This document shows, in pieces, positions 17,123-26,184 of a stretch of 64,000 nucleotides of DNA. A model generated the notes under the pieces. It was not told where the DNA came from. It worked only from the letters and a program-made list of their open reading frames with translations, and did not search any database. The DNA is taken from positions 62,001 through 126,000 of the forward strand of contig NZ_JBJDLK010000008.1 in assembly GCF_045762675.1 (NCBI RefSeq), written 5' to 3'. Source of the stretch: Elizabethkingia meningoseptica_A. Its GTDB lineage: Bacteria > Bacteroidota > Bacteroidia > Flavobacteriales > Weeksellaceae. The translations under genes were made by a program, and so were the position numbers. Each line of letters opens with the position of its first letter. The stretch's first letter is position 1.

Positions 17123-17758
17123 TTAGTGTTTGCTAAGGTACTCAGCTACACCTTTTCTGTCTGCATTCATTGCATCTTTACCTTCTTCCCAGTTTGCAGG
17201 ACAAACTTCACCGTGCTTTTGTACGTGCGTATAAGCATCGATTAGTCTAAGGTATTCCTGTACATTTCTACCTAATGGCATATCGTTTACACTTTCGTGG
17301 AAAATTTTACCTGTTTCATCGATTAAGTAAGTTGCTCTGTAAGTAACGTTACCACCTGTATAAACTTCTTCACCAGTTTCATCATCATAATCTACTTCCT
17401 GATCTAAAATTCCCAGAATAGAAGAAAGGTGTCTGTGCGTATCCGCTAAAAGTGGGTAAGCAACACCTTCAATACCTCCGTTATCTTTTGATGTGTTTAA
17501 CCATGCAAAATGAACTTCGTTAGTATCACAAGAAGCACCGATTACGATAGTATTTCTTTTTGCGAATTCTTCAGAAGCCTCCTGAAATGCATGTAATTCA
17601 GTAGGACATACGAAAGTGAAATCTTTTGGATACCAGAATAATAATACTTTAGTTTGCTTGTTTACAGCTTCTTCTAAAATGTTAATTCTTAAGTCATCAC
17701 CCATTTCAGAGATCGCATCTACTGTTACATTTGGGAATCTTTTTCCTACTAATGCCAT
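17123..17758 (-). CDS. 2-Cys peroxiredoxin (AhpC/Prx1 type)
   Basis: A 211-residue thiol peroxidase that reduces hydrogen peroxide and organic peroxides. The peroxidatic cysteine is C51 in DFTFVCPTE and the resolving cysteine is C186 in HGEVCPANW, so this is a typical 2-Cys enzyme. Conserved PLLADTHRHLS and RATYLIDETGKI segments are present. There is no AhpF gene nearby; the thioredoxin immediately downstream is the likely electron donor. Its own exact -7 element lies 55 bases upstream. Confidence 0.95.
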   Translation of the reverse strand: MALVGKRFPNVTVDAISEMGDDLRINILEEAVNKQTKVLLFWYPKDFTFVCPTELHAFQEASEEFAKRNTIVIGASCDTNEVHFAWLNTSKDNGGIEGVAYPLLADTHRHLSSILGILDQEVDYDDETGEEVYTGGNVTYRATYLIDETGKIFHESVNDMPLGRNVQEYLRLIDAYTHVQKHGEVCPANWEEGKDAMNADRKGVAEYLSKH

Positions 17759-17812
17759 AATTCTTCTGTTTTTTTATTAATTAATAATTATTGTTTATCT
17801 GATTTTGTGGTA

Positions 17813-17820
17813 CAAAGATA
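17813..17820 (-). promoter_or_regulatory. Promoter -7 element of the peroxiredoxin cluster
   Basis: On the minus strand this reads TATCTTTG, an exact TAnnTTTG match, leaving an untranslated leader of roughly 50 bases. Confidence 0.65.
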
Positions 17821-17904
17821 TAATATAAACTCTATTAATAAAATGTTTTTCAATAAATAAAATCTATCAACTCAATTTTGATGTACACATGGTTTTATTA
17901 CTTT

Positions 17905-20847
17905 CTAATAACCAAATATTTCCGTTAAAGAAAGCTTTTTAAGCTCACCAAGTTTCTTCATATCTTCTTCTTTCACTTTATTCTCATTAGCCACTATACA
18001 ATACGTATAATTTTTGCCGCTAATCTGTTTGCTGTGGAAGTTTTTAATATCATTGAAACTCATCGTCTGGGTCTGCTCATAGACATTCTTACGGATATCA
18101 GAATTATTTCCAAGCTTCTGAGCTTTCAGATAATTGAAGATAATACCATCCTGCGTAATTCTTTCTGAAGCAAGGGTTTTCTTTAGTCCGTCTTTTGCGG
18201 TTGCAAATAATTTATCGGACTGCGGAAGGGTCGTAAGCAATTCATTCATCGCTCCAGTAGCTTCGTTGAATTTATCAGCCTGAGTACCCACATAAGCCAT
18301 TACAACATCCTTATCCGTCTTTTTACCAGGTGTAATAAAATAAGATGAAGTTGAGTAGGCCAATGCTTTAGATTCTCTGATGGTCTGGAAAACAATTGAT
18401 CCCATACCACCGCCAAAATAATTATTGAATAAGCTGATAACAGGGGCCTCACCAGGATTATACTGTTCTGCATTTCTGGACCATGCCACTTCAGACTGGA
18501 CCATATCGTAATTGGCAAAAAGAACTTTATTCTTCTCTGTCGGAACCTGACTGAAGGTTTTCAACTGTGCAAATGTTTTAAATGTTTCAGGAGTTTTATG
18601 TAACGGGCTAAGTACTGCAGCTATTTCACTACCTGATTTCGGTCCGTAATAAAGAACCTGATGCTTGTAGTTAAATAAATCGTGTAATATATTCACCAGA
18701 TCCTGTGCTTTTAAAGCATCCAGTTCAGCATCTGTCAGTACATTATTGAAAGGATTTTTTGCACCATACTGAGCATAGCTTCTAAGCCCTGCCATTATAG
18801 CACCTTTATTCTGCTTAGCGTTGTCTCTTGCCTTCTTTAATCTTGCTTTAAAAGCCTGTAAAGCTTCTTCATCCGGCTGGCAGTTTTTAAGCAGATCTTC
18901 GAATAAGCTAATGGTCGCCGCAAAATTAGTGTTAAGACCTTCCAATGTAATATAAGTCTCTTCATTTCCTGCACTCACGTTGAAACTGGAAGCTAGTTTG
19001 TAGAAGTCTTTACTTACATCTTCAGATGACTTGTTCTTAGTCCCTAAGAATTCCAGGTAATCCGCAGCCAGTGGTAAAAGTTTATTATTCCATTTACCTA
19101 CACCAAAATAGTAGTGTAAACGGAATAGATCATTGTCTGTATTCTTTACAGAAAGAATATCCAGTGCGCCTGATTTAGATTTTTGAATATCTTTGTTATA
19201 ATCCAGCCAGACAGGTTTTATAGGAGTTTCCGGCATGTTGTTTACCTGAACAAGGAAAGGAGACTGTGCATCTCTGTTTACTTCAACAGGAGTAATAGGT
19301 GGTTTCTCTACTTTGATTACATTTTTATCAACGCCTTTTCTCTTGTAGACTGCTACATAATTATTGTCATTGAAATATTTATTTGCAAAGCCAATGATAT
19401 CCTGCTTGGTAAGTCCTGATATTTCATTTACATAATCCAGACTTGCTTTATGATCCACTCCGGCAGTAAACTCATCCATCAGTTCACCTGCCCGGGAAGT
19501 ATAACTTTCGTCATTCTGAATAATAGCTTTCTTTTCATTATTTACAATAGACTGAATAAGCTCTTCAGAAAAATCTCCTTTTTTCAGTTTATTAATTTCC
19601 TGAAGCAGTAAAGCTCTTACCTGATCAAGTGTTTGTCCCTCAACAGGATTTCCCTGAAGAATCAGTACAGAATAATCTTTCAACGGATAAGCAAAAGCCG
19701 CAGCCCCTAAAAGTTTTTGTTTTTTAACCAGGTCTAGATCTATAAGACCTGCCTGACCATTGGTTAACATTTTTCCTATCAGATCCAGTAAACGTGCATC
19801 TTTTGTTGAAGCACCCGGAAAACGGAATCCAATCATAATGCTTTCCGGATTAGGTCCCCATACTTCTTTCACTACAGGTGTAGTAATTGCCATTTCTTTT
19901 CCCGGGTTATATTCGGGAATTGATTTAGGCTGCATATAGGCAAAAGCTTTATCGATCTTACCAATTACTTCATCCGGGTTAAAATCTCCGGACATAATTA
20001 TCCCCATGTTATTAGGAACGTAATAAGTATTATAATATTCTCTGATTGCTTTTAAGGAAGGGTTTTTCAGGTGTTCTATTGTACCAATTGTGGTTTGTTT
20101 ACCATAATTATTATCCGGGAAAAGTCCTGCAAATAAAGATTCAAAAACTTTACTTCTGTCATCATCCAATCCGCGGTTTTTCTCTTCATAAACAGCTTCC
20201 AATTCTGTATGGAAAATACGAAGAACCGGTGCACGGAAACGTTCTGCCTGTAAAGCAAGAAACTTATCTACTGCATTAGCCGGAATATCTTCGGTATATA
20301 CTGTCTGCTCAAATGAAGTAAAAGCATTACTTCTCTGTGCTCCCATGGCACCGACCATTTTATCGTACTCATTGGCAATAGCATATTTAGCAGCTTCTCC
20401 TGAAACCTGATCGATCTGTTTATAAATTGCTTTACGCTTTTCAGTATCAGTTGTTTTATTATACTCTTCGTATAATGCATCTATTTTATCCAGTAGTGGC
20501 TTTTCTTTAGCCCAGTCTTTGGTTCCGAACTTATCCGTTCCTTTAAAAAGCATATGCTCCAGATAGTGAGCCAGCCCCGTATGATCCGCCGGGTCGGTTT
20601 TACTACCGGCCTTAGTTGCGATATAGGTTTGAATACGCGGTTCCTTTTTCGTAGGACTTAAAATAACCGTCAAACCATTTTTCAGCGTATAATATCTTGC
20701 TGCCGTAGGATCATTGGATACATACTTATAGGTATATCCGGCTGCTGACGCTTCCTGCCAGTCGTGTTGCTGGTTCTGGGCCAAGTACATATTGCTGAAC
20801 GTTGCAGCAATAGTAGTTGCAATAGTAATTTTCTTGAAAAAGTTCAT
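17905..20847 (-). CDS. M16-family zinc metallopeptidase (pitrilysin type)
   Basis: A 980-residue exported protein with a signal peptide (residues 1-24, ending MYLAQ). The inverted zinc motif HYLEH is at residues 94-98 in HTGLAHYLEHMLFKGT, and the downstream glutamate lies in EAVYEEKNRGLDDDRS. The protein contains two M16 halves, the second lacking the motif, as in full-length pitrilysin-like enzymes. It probably degrades peptides in the periplasm or at the outer membrane. Its start lies 14 bases after the aminotransferase stop, so they are probably cotranscribed. Confidence 0.92.
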   Translation of the reverse strand: MNFFKKITIATTIAATFSNMYLAQNQQHDWQEASAAGYTYKYVSNDPTAARYYTLKNGLTVILSPTKKEPRIQTYIATKAGSKTDPADHTGLAHYLEHMLFKGTDKFGTKDWAKEKPLLDKIDALYEEYNKTTDTEKRKAIYKQIDQVSGEAAKYAIANEYDKMVGAMGAQRSNAFTSFEQTVYTEDIPANAVDKFLALQAERFRAPVLRIFHTELEAVYEEKNRGLDDDRSKVFESLFAGLFPDNNYGKQTTIGTIEHLKNPSLKAIREYYNTYYVPNNMGIIMSGDFNPDEVIGKIDKAFAYMQPKSIPEYNPGKEMAITTPVVKEVWGPNPESIMIGFRFPGASTKDARLLDLIGKMLTNGQAGLIDLDLVKKQKLLGAAAFAYPLKDYSVLILQGNPVEGQTLDQVRALLLQEINKLKKGDFSEELIQSIVNNEKKAIIQNDESYTSRAGELMDEFTAGVDHKASLDYVNEISGLTKQDIIGFANKYFNDNNYVAVYKRKGVDKNVIKVEKPPITPVEVNRDAQSPFLVQVNNMPETPIKPVWLDYNKDIQKSKSGALDILSVKNTDNDLFRLHYYFGVGKWNNKLLPLAADYLEFLGTKNKSSEDVSKDFYKLASSFNVSAGNEETYITLEGLNTNFAATISLFEDLLKNCQPDEEALQAFKARLKKARDNAKQNKGAIMAGLRSYAQYGAKNPFNNVLTDAELDALKAQDLVNILHDLFNYKHQVLYYGPKSGSEIAAVLSPLHKTPETFKTFAQLKTFSQVPTEKNKVLFANYDMVQSEVAWSRNAEQYNPGEAPVISLFNNYFGGGMGSIVFQTIRESKALAYSTSSYFITPGKKTDKDVVMAYVGTQADKFNEATGAMNELLTTLPQSDKLFATAKDGLKKTLASERITQDGIIFNYLKAQKLGNNSDIRKNVYEQTQTMSFNDIKNFHSKQISGKNYTYCIVANENKVKEEDMKKLGELKKLSLTEIFGY

Positions 20848-20861
20848 AGATGTTCTTTATA

Positions 20862-22052
20862 TTAAAGTTTGGATAGGGTTTCTTTCATCCTTTTAGCCGC
20901 TTCAATAAGATCTTCTTCTGAAGATGCATAAGAGAAACGAATACATTCCGGAGCGCCAAACGAAACACCTCCAACACATGCAACTCTGGCTTCATCCAAT
21001 AAGAACATTGCAAAGTCATCTGAATCTTTAATCTCTTTTCCGTTTAAGGTTTTACCGATATAGTATGAAATATCCGGGAAAATATAGAAAGCACTTTTCG
21101 GTTTATTCACCTTAAAGCCCGGTATTTCTTTCATTAAGTCGTATACAAGATCTCTTCTGTTCTGGAAAGAATCAATCATGGTCTGGTAATGTTCTTTTCC
21201 GGCGTCCAATGCAACAATAGACGCTCTTTGTGCCATTGTATTGGCTCCAGAAGTCATTTGCCCCTGTACTTTATCACATGCTGAAGCCAGCCATGTTGGC
21301 GCTGCACAATAACCAATTCTCCATCCTGTCATGGCAAAAGCTTTGGACATCCCGTTAATTACAGCTGTCTGCTCATAAACCTTTGGAAACTCAGCAATAC
21401 TGGTATGTTCTCCTTCATAGTTCAGATATTCATAGATTTCATCTGAAATAATAGTGATTTGAGGATATTTTGCGACCACATTGGCAATTGCTTCCAACTC
21501 TTCACGGGTATAATAGCTTCCGGAAGGATTACAGGGAGAGCTGTAAAGAATAGCTTTAGTTTTTGGAGTAATAGCAGCTTCAAGCTGTTCAGCCGTCATT
21601 TTAAATTCAGTATCAATAGACGTTTGAATAAAAACGCTTTCTCCGCCGGCCATTTTTACCATCTCATCATAACTTACCCAATAAGGAGTAGGCAGGATTA
21701 CTTCATCGCCATCATTGATAATAGCAAACAATACGTTGATAATAGATTGCTTGGCACCATTGGATACTACAATCTGTGTAGGTTTATAGTCAAGATTATT
21801 ATCTTTCTTTAATTTTCTGGAGATTGCCTCACGAAGTTCCAGAAAACCGGGAACAGGAGAGTAGTGGCTGAAATTTTGATTGATAGCATCGAAAGCTGCT
21901 TGTTTAATATTATCCGGAATGTCGAAATCTGGTTCTCCCAAAGTTAAACCTATTACATTAACTCCCTGTGCACGCATTTCTCTTACTTTGTTAGACATTA
22001 CAAATGTCTGAGAATAACTTAATTTGTTCAGTCGATCCGAATATTTTTCCAT
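20862..22052 (-). CDS. Aspartate aminotransferase (PLP, class I)
   Basis: A 396-residue PLP-dependent aminotransferase, most like subgroup Ib aspartate/prephenate aminotransferases. Key features are GLTLGEPDFDIP, SNGAKQSIINVL, LYSSPCNPSGSYY with the cofactor-contacting Asn, ISDEIYEYLNY, and the PLP lysine in NGMSKAFAMTGWRIGY near residue 237. It supplies aspartate or transaminates prephenate or aromatic keto acids; the exact substrate cannot be read from sequence. It is divergent from rsmG, with both promoters in a 90-base gap. Confidence 0.92.
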   Translation of the reverse strand: MEKYSDRLNKLSYSQTFVMSNKVREMRAQGVNVIGLTLGEPDFDIPDNIKQAAFDAINQNFSHYSPVPGFLELREAISRKLKKDNNLDYKPTQIVVSNGAKQSIINVLFAIINDGDEVILPTPYWVSYDEMVKMAGGESVFIQTSIDTEFKMTAEQLEAAITPKTKAILYSSPCNPSGSYYTREELEAIANVVAKYPQITIISDEIYEYLNYEGEHTSIAEFPKVYEQTAVINGMSKAFAMTGWRIGYCAAPTWLASACDKVQGQMTSGANTMAQRASIVALDAGKEHYQTMIDSFQNRRDLVYDLMKEIPGFKVNKPKSAFYIFPDISYYIGKTLNGKEIKDSDDFAMFLLDEARVACVGGVSFGAPECIRFSYASSEEDLIEAAKRMKETLSKL

Positions 22053-22075
22053 AGTTTTTAATTTTTTAACACTAA

Positions 22076-22083
22076 CAAAGGTA
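22076..22083 (-). promoter_or_regulatory. Promoter -7 element of the aspartate aminotransferase gene
   Basis: On the minus strand this reads TACCTTTG, an exact TAnnTTTG match 23 bases before the start codon. Confidence 0.7.
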
Positions 22084-22117
22084 AAGCATTATCCGAAATT
22101 TTTCGTGGAATTATCAT

Positions 22118-22125
22118 TATTTTTG
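22118..22125 (+). promoter_or_regulatory. Promoter -7 element of rsmG
   Basis: TATTTTTG is an exact TAnnTTTG match 17 bases before the rsmG start codon, back-to-back with the aminotransferase promoter. Confidence 0.7.
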
Positions 22126-22142
22126 TGCTTTAAAATAAAAGT

Positions 22143-22772
22143 ATGTCAACAGACCTTATCCTTAAGTATTTCCCCGATATCACTGATATCCAGAAAGAAC
22201 AGTTCGAAAAACTGGAAAATCTGTACAGTGAATGGAATCAGAAAATCAATGTTATTTCCAGAAAAGACATGGATGCTTTGTACGAAAAACACATTTTACA
22301 TTCTTTGGGAATTGCTAAGGTAATGCCTTTTGCGGAGAAAACTAAAGTACTGGATATTGGTACAGGAGGCGGGTTTCCGGGAATCCCCCTTGCGATATTA
22401 TTTCCTGAAACACACTTTACAATGGTAGACAGTATTGGTAAAAAAATTACCGTTGTAAATGCAGTGGCTGAAGGCCTGGGATTACAAAATGTAAAAACAT
22501 ATCACGCCAGAGCAGAACAGGTAAAAGAAAAATTTCATTTCGTCGTAAGCCGTGCGGTTACACAAATGCCTGTTTTCCTTACATGGCTTAGAGGAAAATT
22601 TGAAAAAGAAAGTTTCAATGCCAAGCACAATGGTGTTCTTTATCTTAAAGGCGGAGACTTAGCCGAAGAACTTGCGGGTATTAAAGCCGAAATATTCAAT
22701 CTTAAAAATTACTTTGAAGAAGAATTTTTCGAAACGAAAAGAGTGGTTTATATTTCCAAAGGACACATTTAA
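22143..22772 (+). CDS. rsmG: 16S rRNA (guanine527-N7)-methyltransferase
   Basis: A 209-residue SAM-dependent methyltransferase (also called GidB) that modifies G527 of 16S rRNA. The SAM-binding motif VLDIGTGGGFPGIPLAI lies at residues about 69-85. The N-terminal NLYSEWNQKINVISRKDMDALYEKHILHSL and FHFVVSRAV near residue 132 are characteristic. Its length is normal. It is monocistronic and ends with a hairpin at 22900-22942. Confidence 0.96.
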   Translation: MSTDLILKYFPDITDIQKEQFEKLENLYSEWNQKINVISRKDMDALYEKHILHSLGIAKVMPFAEKTKVLDIGTGGGFPGIPLAILFPETHFTMVDSIGKKITVVNAVAEGLGLQNVKTYHARAEQVKEKFHFVVSRAVTQMPVFLTWLRGKFEKESFNAKHNGVLYLKGGDLAEELAGIKAEIFNLKNYFEEEFFETKRVVYISKGHI

Positions 22773-22899
22773 TGATGCATATAAAGCATAAAAGCTACAA
22801 AAAGTATGCATGTCTAAAAATCACCCAGGCTCATATAACATTATGAATCGAGTACATAAAAGTCGGAAAACCAAAGGCTTTTTATAATCCTTATAATCG

Positions 22900-22942
22900 C
22901 GGGAGCATAAAATACATGATAAATTTTTGCTCCCGTTTTTTT
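22900..22942 (+). terminator. Terminator downstream of rsmG
   Basis: CGGGAGCA (22900-22907) pairs with TGCTCCCG (22928-22935), followed by TTTTTTT. It lies 128 bases after the stop codon, leaving an unusually long 3' untranslated region. Confidence 0.85.
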
Positions 22943-22981
22943 ATACTACAGGCATCTAATATCGAAAATGTATTTTTTTAT

Positions 22982-23476
22982 CTACCAGTAGGGATTTGCT
23001 TTTTTTCTTTTCAGGAAATAATCGATCCCAAAAATCCGGTATCCGTAAAAAGAGAACAGACCTAATAGCATAATATACAATACTTGTGGCAGGAAAAAGA
23101 AATAGGTGAGCCATGTAAAATTATCCATCGGGCGGACCCCAACTTTGGGATCAATAGGAACAAGTTCTTTAGGAATGGAGTGAATATCCTTTGTAACCAA
23201 TGCTACAATCATAATAACAATAAGCGAAAAAGCGCTAAGCCTGGTTAGCAATCCCAGTAAAAGAAGTAATCCCCATAAGGCTTCATTAAATGCTACAAAA
23301 TGAGCAATAAGTTGTGGATCCGAGAATCCTAATTTTGTTATGGTATTCAGCATGTATCCCTGAAAAACAGGATGAAACAACTTATTCATCCCAGTAATAA
23401 AGAAAAACAATCCAATACTTACACGACATATTAAATAAAATATATTACCGGCATTATTTAAACCTTCTTTTTTCAT
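22982..23476 (-). CDS. DoxX-like membrane protein
   Basis: A 164-residue inner-membrane protein with four hydrophobic segments. NIFYLICRVSIGLFFFITGMNKLFHP followed by AFNEALWGLLLLLGLLTRLSAF is typical of the DoxX-like family, members of which have been linked to quinone-coupled redox reactions or membrane integrity. The frame is open up to 23623, but a -7 element at 23526-23533 places the start of transcription after that, so the ATG at 23476 is preferred. Function is unknown. Confidence 0.75.
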   Translation of the reverse strand: MKKEGLNNAGNIFYLICRVSIGLFFFITGMNKLFHPVFQGYMLNTITKLGFSDPQLIAHFVAFNEALWGLLLLLGLLTRLSAFSLIVIMIVALVTKDIHSIPKELVPIDPKVGVRPMDNFTWLTYFFFLPQVLYIMLLGLFSFYGYRIFGIDYFLKRKKANPYW

Positions 23477-23525
23477 TCCGTTACATTTTAATCTGTTACT
23501 CCTGTCTTTAAATCCAGTCCTGTAA

Positions 23526-23533
23526 CAAATATA
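23526..23533 (-). promoter_or_regulatory. Promoter -7 element of the DoxX-like gene
   Basis: On the minus strand this reads TATATTTG, an exact TAnnTTTG match 49 bases before the chosen start codon. It rules out the longer open frame as coding. Confidence 0.5.
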
Positions 23534-23641
23534 AGTAAAAACAAGCATTAAGGCTGTTTTACATTTGTTAAAGACTTTATAAATGTTTAAACAAACTCCA
23601 GTTTGGAATACTATTTGTGACAAAGAGAAAAAATATCCCTT

Positions 23642-24319
23642 ATGAAAAGAACAGTTTTCGCGATCACAGCAAGTGTAATTACAGTAGGAAGTTTAATGTC
23701 ATGTGGAGCCGGATCAGGAAGCACAATGGGTTTAAGTGCTATTCAGAATTTACTTTCCAATGCCAGCAATCAGGGTTTTAGCATACTGGGCAATCCGGAA
23801 GAATTTGCTACCAATGCACTTATAGAGTCTGCTATGCCTCAGGAACTTCGTAATATAAACAATACATTACAATCCTTAGGATTGGGGAATCTGGTAAAAA
23901 AAGAAAAACAATATTTTGCGGAAGCAGCAAAACTTACCGTAAACACATCCAAACCTATTGTAAGACAAGCCATCAGAGAAATGACAATTGCTGATGCTGC
24001 CAATATTATTGCCGGAGGAAAAGGTGCTGCAACCTCTTACCTTCAGAATAAAACACGTGAAAAACTTATCGATGCTATTCAGCCGCAGGTAGATGCAAAG
24101 CTTAATGAATACGGCATTGTAAAAAGTCTGAATACTGCTGTTAGCGGAAGCAGTGTAGGAGGGATTTTAGGAACAATTCTGGGTACGGATAAAAAGAACA
24201 ACGTTAATACTATATCTCCAATATCAAGACTGGCATCGGAGCAAATGGTAGACGGATTGTTTTATGTCATTAAAAACTATGAAGTTAATAATGCCACCAA
24301 CCCCAATGCGTGGAAATAA
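23642..24319 (+). CDS. DUF4197 lipoprotein
   Basis: A 225-residue exported protein with a lipoprotein signal (MKRTVFAITASVITVGSLMSC, cysteine at residue 21). The body (AIQNLLSNASNQGF, AMPQELRNINNTLQSLGLG, TIADAANIIAGGKGAATSYLQNKT, and the C-terminal QMVDGLFYVIKNYE) is typical of DUF4197, a periplasmic helical family of unknown function. It is divergent from the DoxX-like gene and lies 70 bases before the DUF493 gene. Confidence 0.85.
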   Translation: MKRTVFAITASVITVGSLMSCGAGSGSTMGLSAIQNLLSNASNQGFSILGNPEEFATNALIESAMPQELRNINNTLQSLGLGNLVKKEKQYFAEAAKLTVNTSKPIVRQAIREMTIADAANIIAGGKGAATSYLQNKTREKLIDAIQPQVDAKLNEYGIVKSLNTAVSGSSVGGILGTILGTDKKNNVNTISPISRLASEQMVDGLFYVIKNYEVNNATNPNAWK

Positions 24320-24389
24320 TTCAACTTTCACTAAATTGCAGAACTATTTACTAAACGACTAAAGCTTTTAAAAAGCTTATTACATTATC

Positions 24390-24698
24390 ATGAACAAGGA
24401 AAACAATATTAACAAAGCACCCAATCCTGAAGAGTTTTATAAAAAACTACACACACAGCTGGAAGATCACCACAATTTTCCGGAGGATTACACTTTCAAA
24501 TTTATTATTGAAAATAATCCAAGTTTGTTAACTGATATTTATAAAGTTTTCGACGAAACAAAAAATACTTTTTCTACCCGCGAAAGCAGCAATGGTAAAT
24601 ACATTAGCTGTACGATTGTAGCCTTTGTACTGGATGCTGAACACGTCATTAAATTATATAAGGAAACCGCAAAAATAGACGGCGTGATTATGCTTTAA
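24390..24698 (+). CDS. DUF493 family protein (YbeD-like)
   Basis: A 102-residue soluble protein with the ferredoxin-like alpha-beta layout of DUF493/YbeD: FYKKLHTQLEDHHNFPEDYTFKFII, then FDETKNTFSTRESSNGKYISCTIVAFV and a final helix-strand pair. In E. coli the relative lies beside lipoate genes; here it sits between DUF4197 and ychF, so no specific role can be assigned. Confidence 0.85.
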   Translation: MNKENNINKAPNPEEFYKKLHTQLEDHHNFPEDYTFKFIIENNPSLLTDIYKVFDETKNTFSTRESSNGKYISCTIVAFVLDAEHVIKLYKETAKIDGVIML

Positions 24699-24700
24699 TA

Positions 24701-24860
24701 GTTATGAGTTATGAGTTATGAGTTATGAGTTATAAGTGATGAATGATGAATGATGATTTATAAATAAATTGTTAATTACGCTACGTCACTAATATCTAAC
24801 ATCTAATGTCTAATGTCTGATATCTTATAACTGTAAACTGTAAACTGTAAACTACAATCT
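24701..24860. repeat. Tandem heptamer-rich intergenic repeat region
   Basis: GTTATGA occurs four times in direct succession (24701-24728) and then decays into GTTATAA, GTGATGA and two ATGATGA units. Further on there are TCTAATG/TCTAACA units (about 24794-24821) and three CTGTAAA units (about 24831-24851). All repeats have a 7-base period. There is no coding potential and no CRISPR-like spacer structure. Confidence 0.8.
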
Positions 24861-24916
24861 TCAAACGCTAAACCGATAACCGGCAACAAGTAGCTGGTAT
24901 CTTTAAAAATAAGCAT

Positions 24917-24924
24917 TATCTTTG
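24917..24924 (+). promoter_or_regulatory. Promoter -7 element of ychF
   Basis: TATCTTTG is an exact TAnnTTTG match 16 bases before the ychF start codon. Confidence 0.7.
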
Positions 24925-24940
24925 CACAAATTATTTTTTA

Positions 24941-26032
24941 ATGAAATGTGGTATCGTAGGTTTACCCAATGTAGGTAAATCAACTCTTTTTAACTGTTTA
25001 AGTAACGCTAAAGCTCAGAGCGCCAACTATCCATTCTGTACTATTGAACCAAATGTAGGAACTGTTTCTGTTCCGGATCAGCGATTATTCGAACTGGAAA
25101 AGCTTGTAAACCCTGAAAGAGTTTTACCTGCTGTTGTAGAAATCGTAGATATTGCAGGTTTAGTAAAAGGTGCCAGCAAAGGAGAAGGCTTAGGAAACCA
25201 GTTCCTGGCTAACATCCGCGAGTGTGAAGCTATTATACATGTATTAAGATGTTTTGAAAATGATAATATCACGCACGTAGAAGGAACAGTTGATCCACTA
25301 AGAGATAAAGATATTATTGATATCGAGCTTCAGCTTAAAGACTTAGAAGCTGTATCTAAAGCTGCAGATAAAACTAAAAAACTTACTAAATCCGGAAAGA
25401 GGGACGATGTTTTAGCTTATGAAACATTAGTGAAACTTATAGAATTTATTGAAAGCGGAAGAAATGCAAGAGAATTCCCGGCAGATGATTTTCAGGCAGG
25501 AATTATTTCTGAAATCCAGTTGTTAACGAATAAGCCTGTACTTTACGTTTGTAATGTAGATGAAAATTCTGTTAAAAACGGAAATCCTTGGGTGGAAAAA
25601 ATTGAAGCAATGGCTCAGGCTGAAAATGCAGGAACAATTGTTTTAGCTGCTCAGATTGAAGCGGATATCAACGAACTTGAAACATTTGAAGAAAGACAAA
25701 TCTTCCTTGAGGAATTAGGTCTTGATGAACCGGGTGTAAACCGTTTGATCCGTGCTGCTTATAAATTATTAAACCTTCAGACTTATTTCACAGCCGGAGT
25801 AAAAGAAGTAAGAGCATGGACTATCGGAAAAGGATGGACCGCTCCTCAGGCAGCTGGTGTTATCCATACGGATTTTGAAAAAGGCTTTATCCGTGCAGAA
25901 GTAATTAAGTATGATGACTATATCAAATATGGTTCTGAAGCTAAAATTAAAGAAGCAGGAAAGCTGGGTGTAGAAGGAAAAGAATATATCGTTCAGGATG
26001 GGGACATCATGCACTTCAGATTTAATGTGTAA
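24941..26032 (+). CDS. ychF: Redox-regulated ATPase YchF (Obg-like)
   Basis: A 363-residue ribosome-associated P-loop ATPase of the Obg/OLA1 group. The P-loop is GLPNVGKST at residues 6-14 and the switch II region is DIAGLVKGASKGEGLGNQFL near residue 68. A coiled-coil insert follows (DLEAVSKAADKTKKLTKSGK), and a C-terminal TGS domain begins at LQTYFTAGVKEVRAWTI. Its length matches the family. It has its own promoter and a terminator. Confidence 0.97.
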   Translation: MKCGIVGLPNVGKSTLFNCLSNAKAQSANYPFCTIEPNVGTVSVPDQRLFELEKLVNPERVLPAVVEIVDIAGLVKGASKGEGLGNQFLANIRECEAIIHVLRCFENDNITHVEGTVDPLRDKDIIDIELQLKDLEAVSKAADKTKKLTKSGKRDDVLAYETLVKLIEFIESGRNAREFPADDFQAGIISEIQLLTNKPVLYVCNVDENSVKNGNPWVEKIEAMAQAENAGTIVLAAQIEADINELETFEERQIFLEELGLDEPGVNRLIRAAYKLLNLQTYFTAGVKEVRAWTIGKGWTAPQAAGVIHTDFEKGFIRAEVIKYDDYIKYGSEAKIKEAGKLGVEGKEYIVQDGDIMHFRFNV

Positions 26033-26054
26033 TTAATTACTCAAAATATACCAT

Positions 26055-26082
26055 AAAAAGCTTCTCAAACGGGAAGCTTTTA
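26055..26082 (+). terminator. Terminator of ychF
   Basis: AAAAGCTTC (26056-26064) pairs with GAAGCTTTT (26073-26081), with two inner pairs and an AAAC loop. It is followed by further hairpins. Confidence 0.8.
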
Positions 26083-26095
26083 TTGTACTATAGAA

Positions 26096-26124
26096 CCATG
26101 TCAAGGTTTGAAACCTTGACATGG
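26096..26124. repeat. Near-perfect 29-base palindrome
   Basis: CCATGTCAAGGTTT (26096-26109) and AAACCTTGACATGG (26111-26124) are exact reverse complements around one base. With a central loop of a few bases it can form a very stable hairpin or cruciform. It sits between two terminators, so termination alone does not explain it. Confidence 0.85.
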
Positions 26125-26128
26125 CTTA

Positions 26129-26158
26129 AACGCTTCCATATATTTGGGAGCGTTTTTT
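26129..26158 (+). terminator. Second terminator before the thrombospondin-repeat gene
   Basis: AACGCTTCC (26129-26137) pairs with GGGAGCGTT (26146-26154, one wobble), followed by T to 26158. It lies only 26 bases before the next start codon. Confidence 0.75.
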
Positions 26159-26184
26159 GTATTCATTGATAAAACGACAGCATT

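Noticed and set aside
23477..23623. Longer start for the DoxX-like protein
   Set aside because: The promoter -7 element at 23526-23533 lies inside it, and the extra residues are not signal- or membrane-like.
24701..24860. CRISPR-like repeat array
   Set aside because: The units are 7 bases with no spacers and decay in sequence. It is simple tandem repetition.
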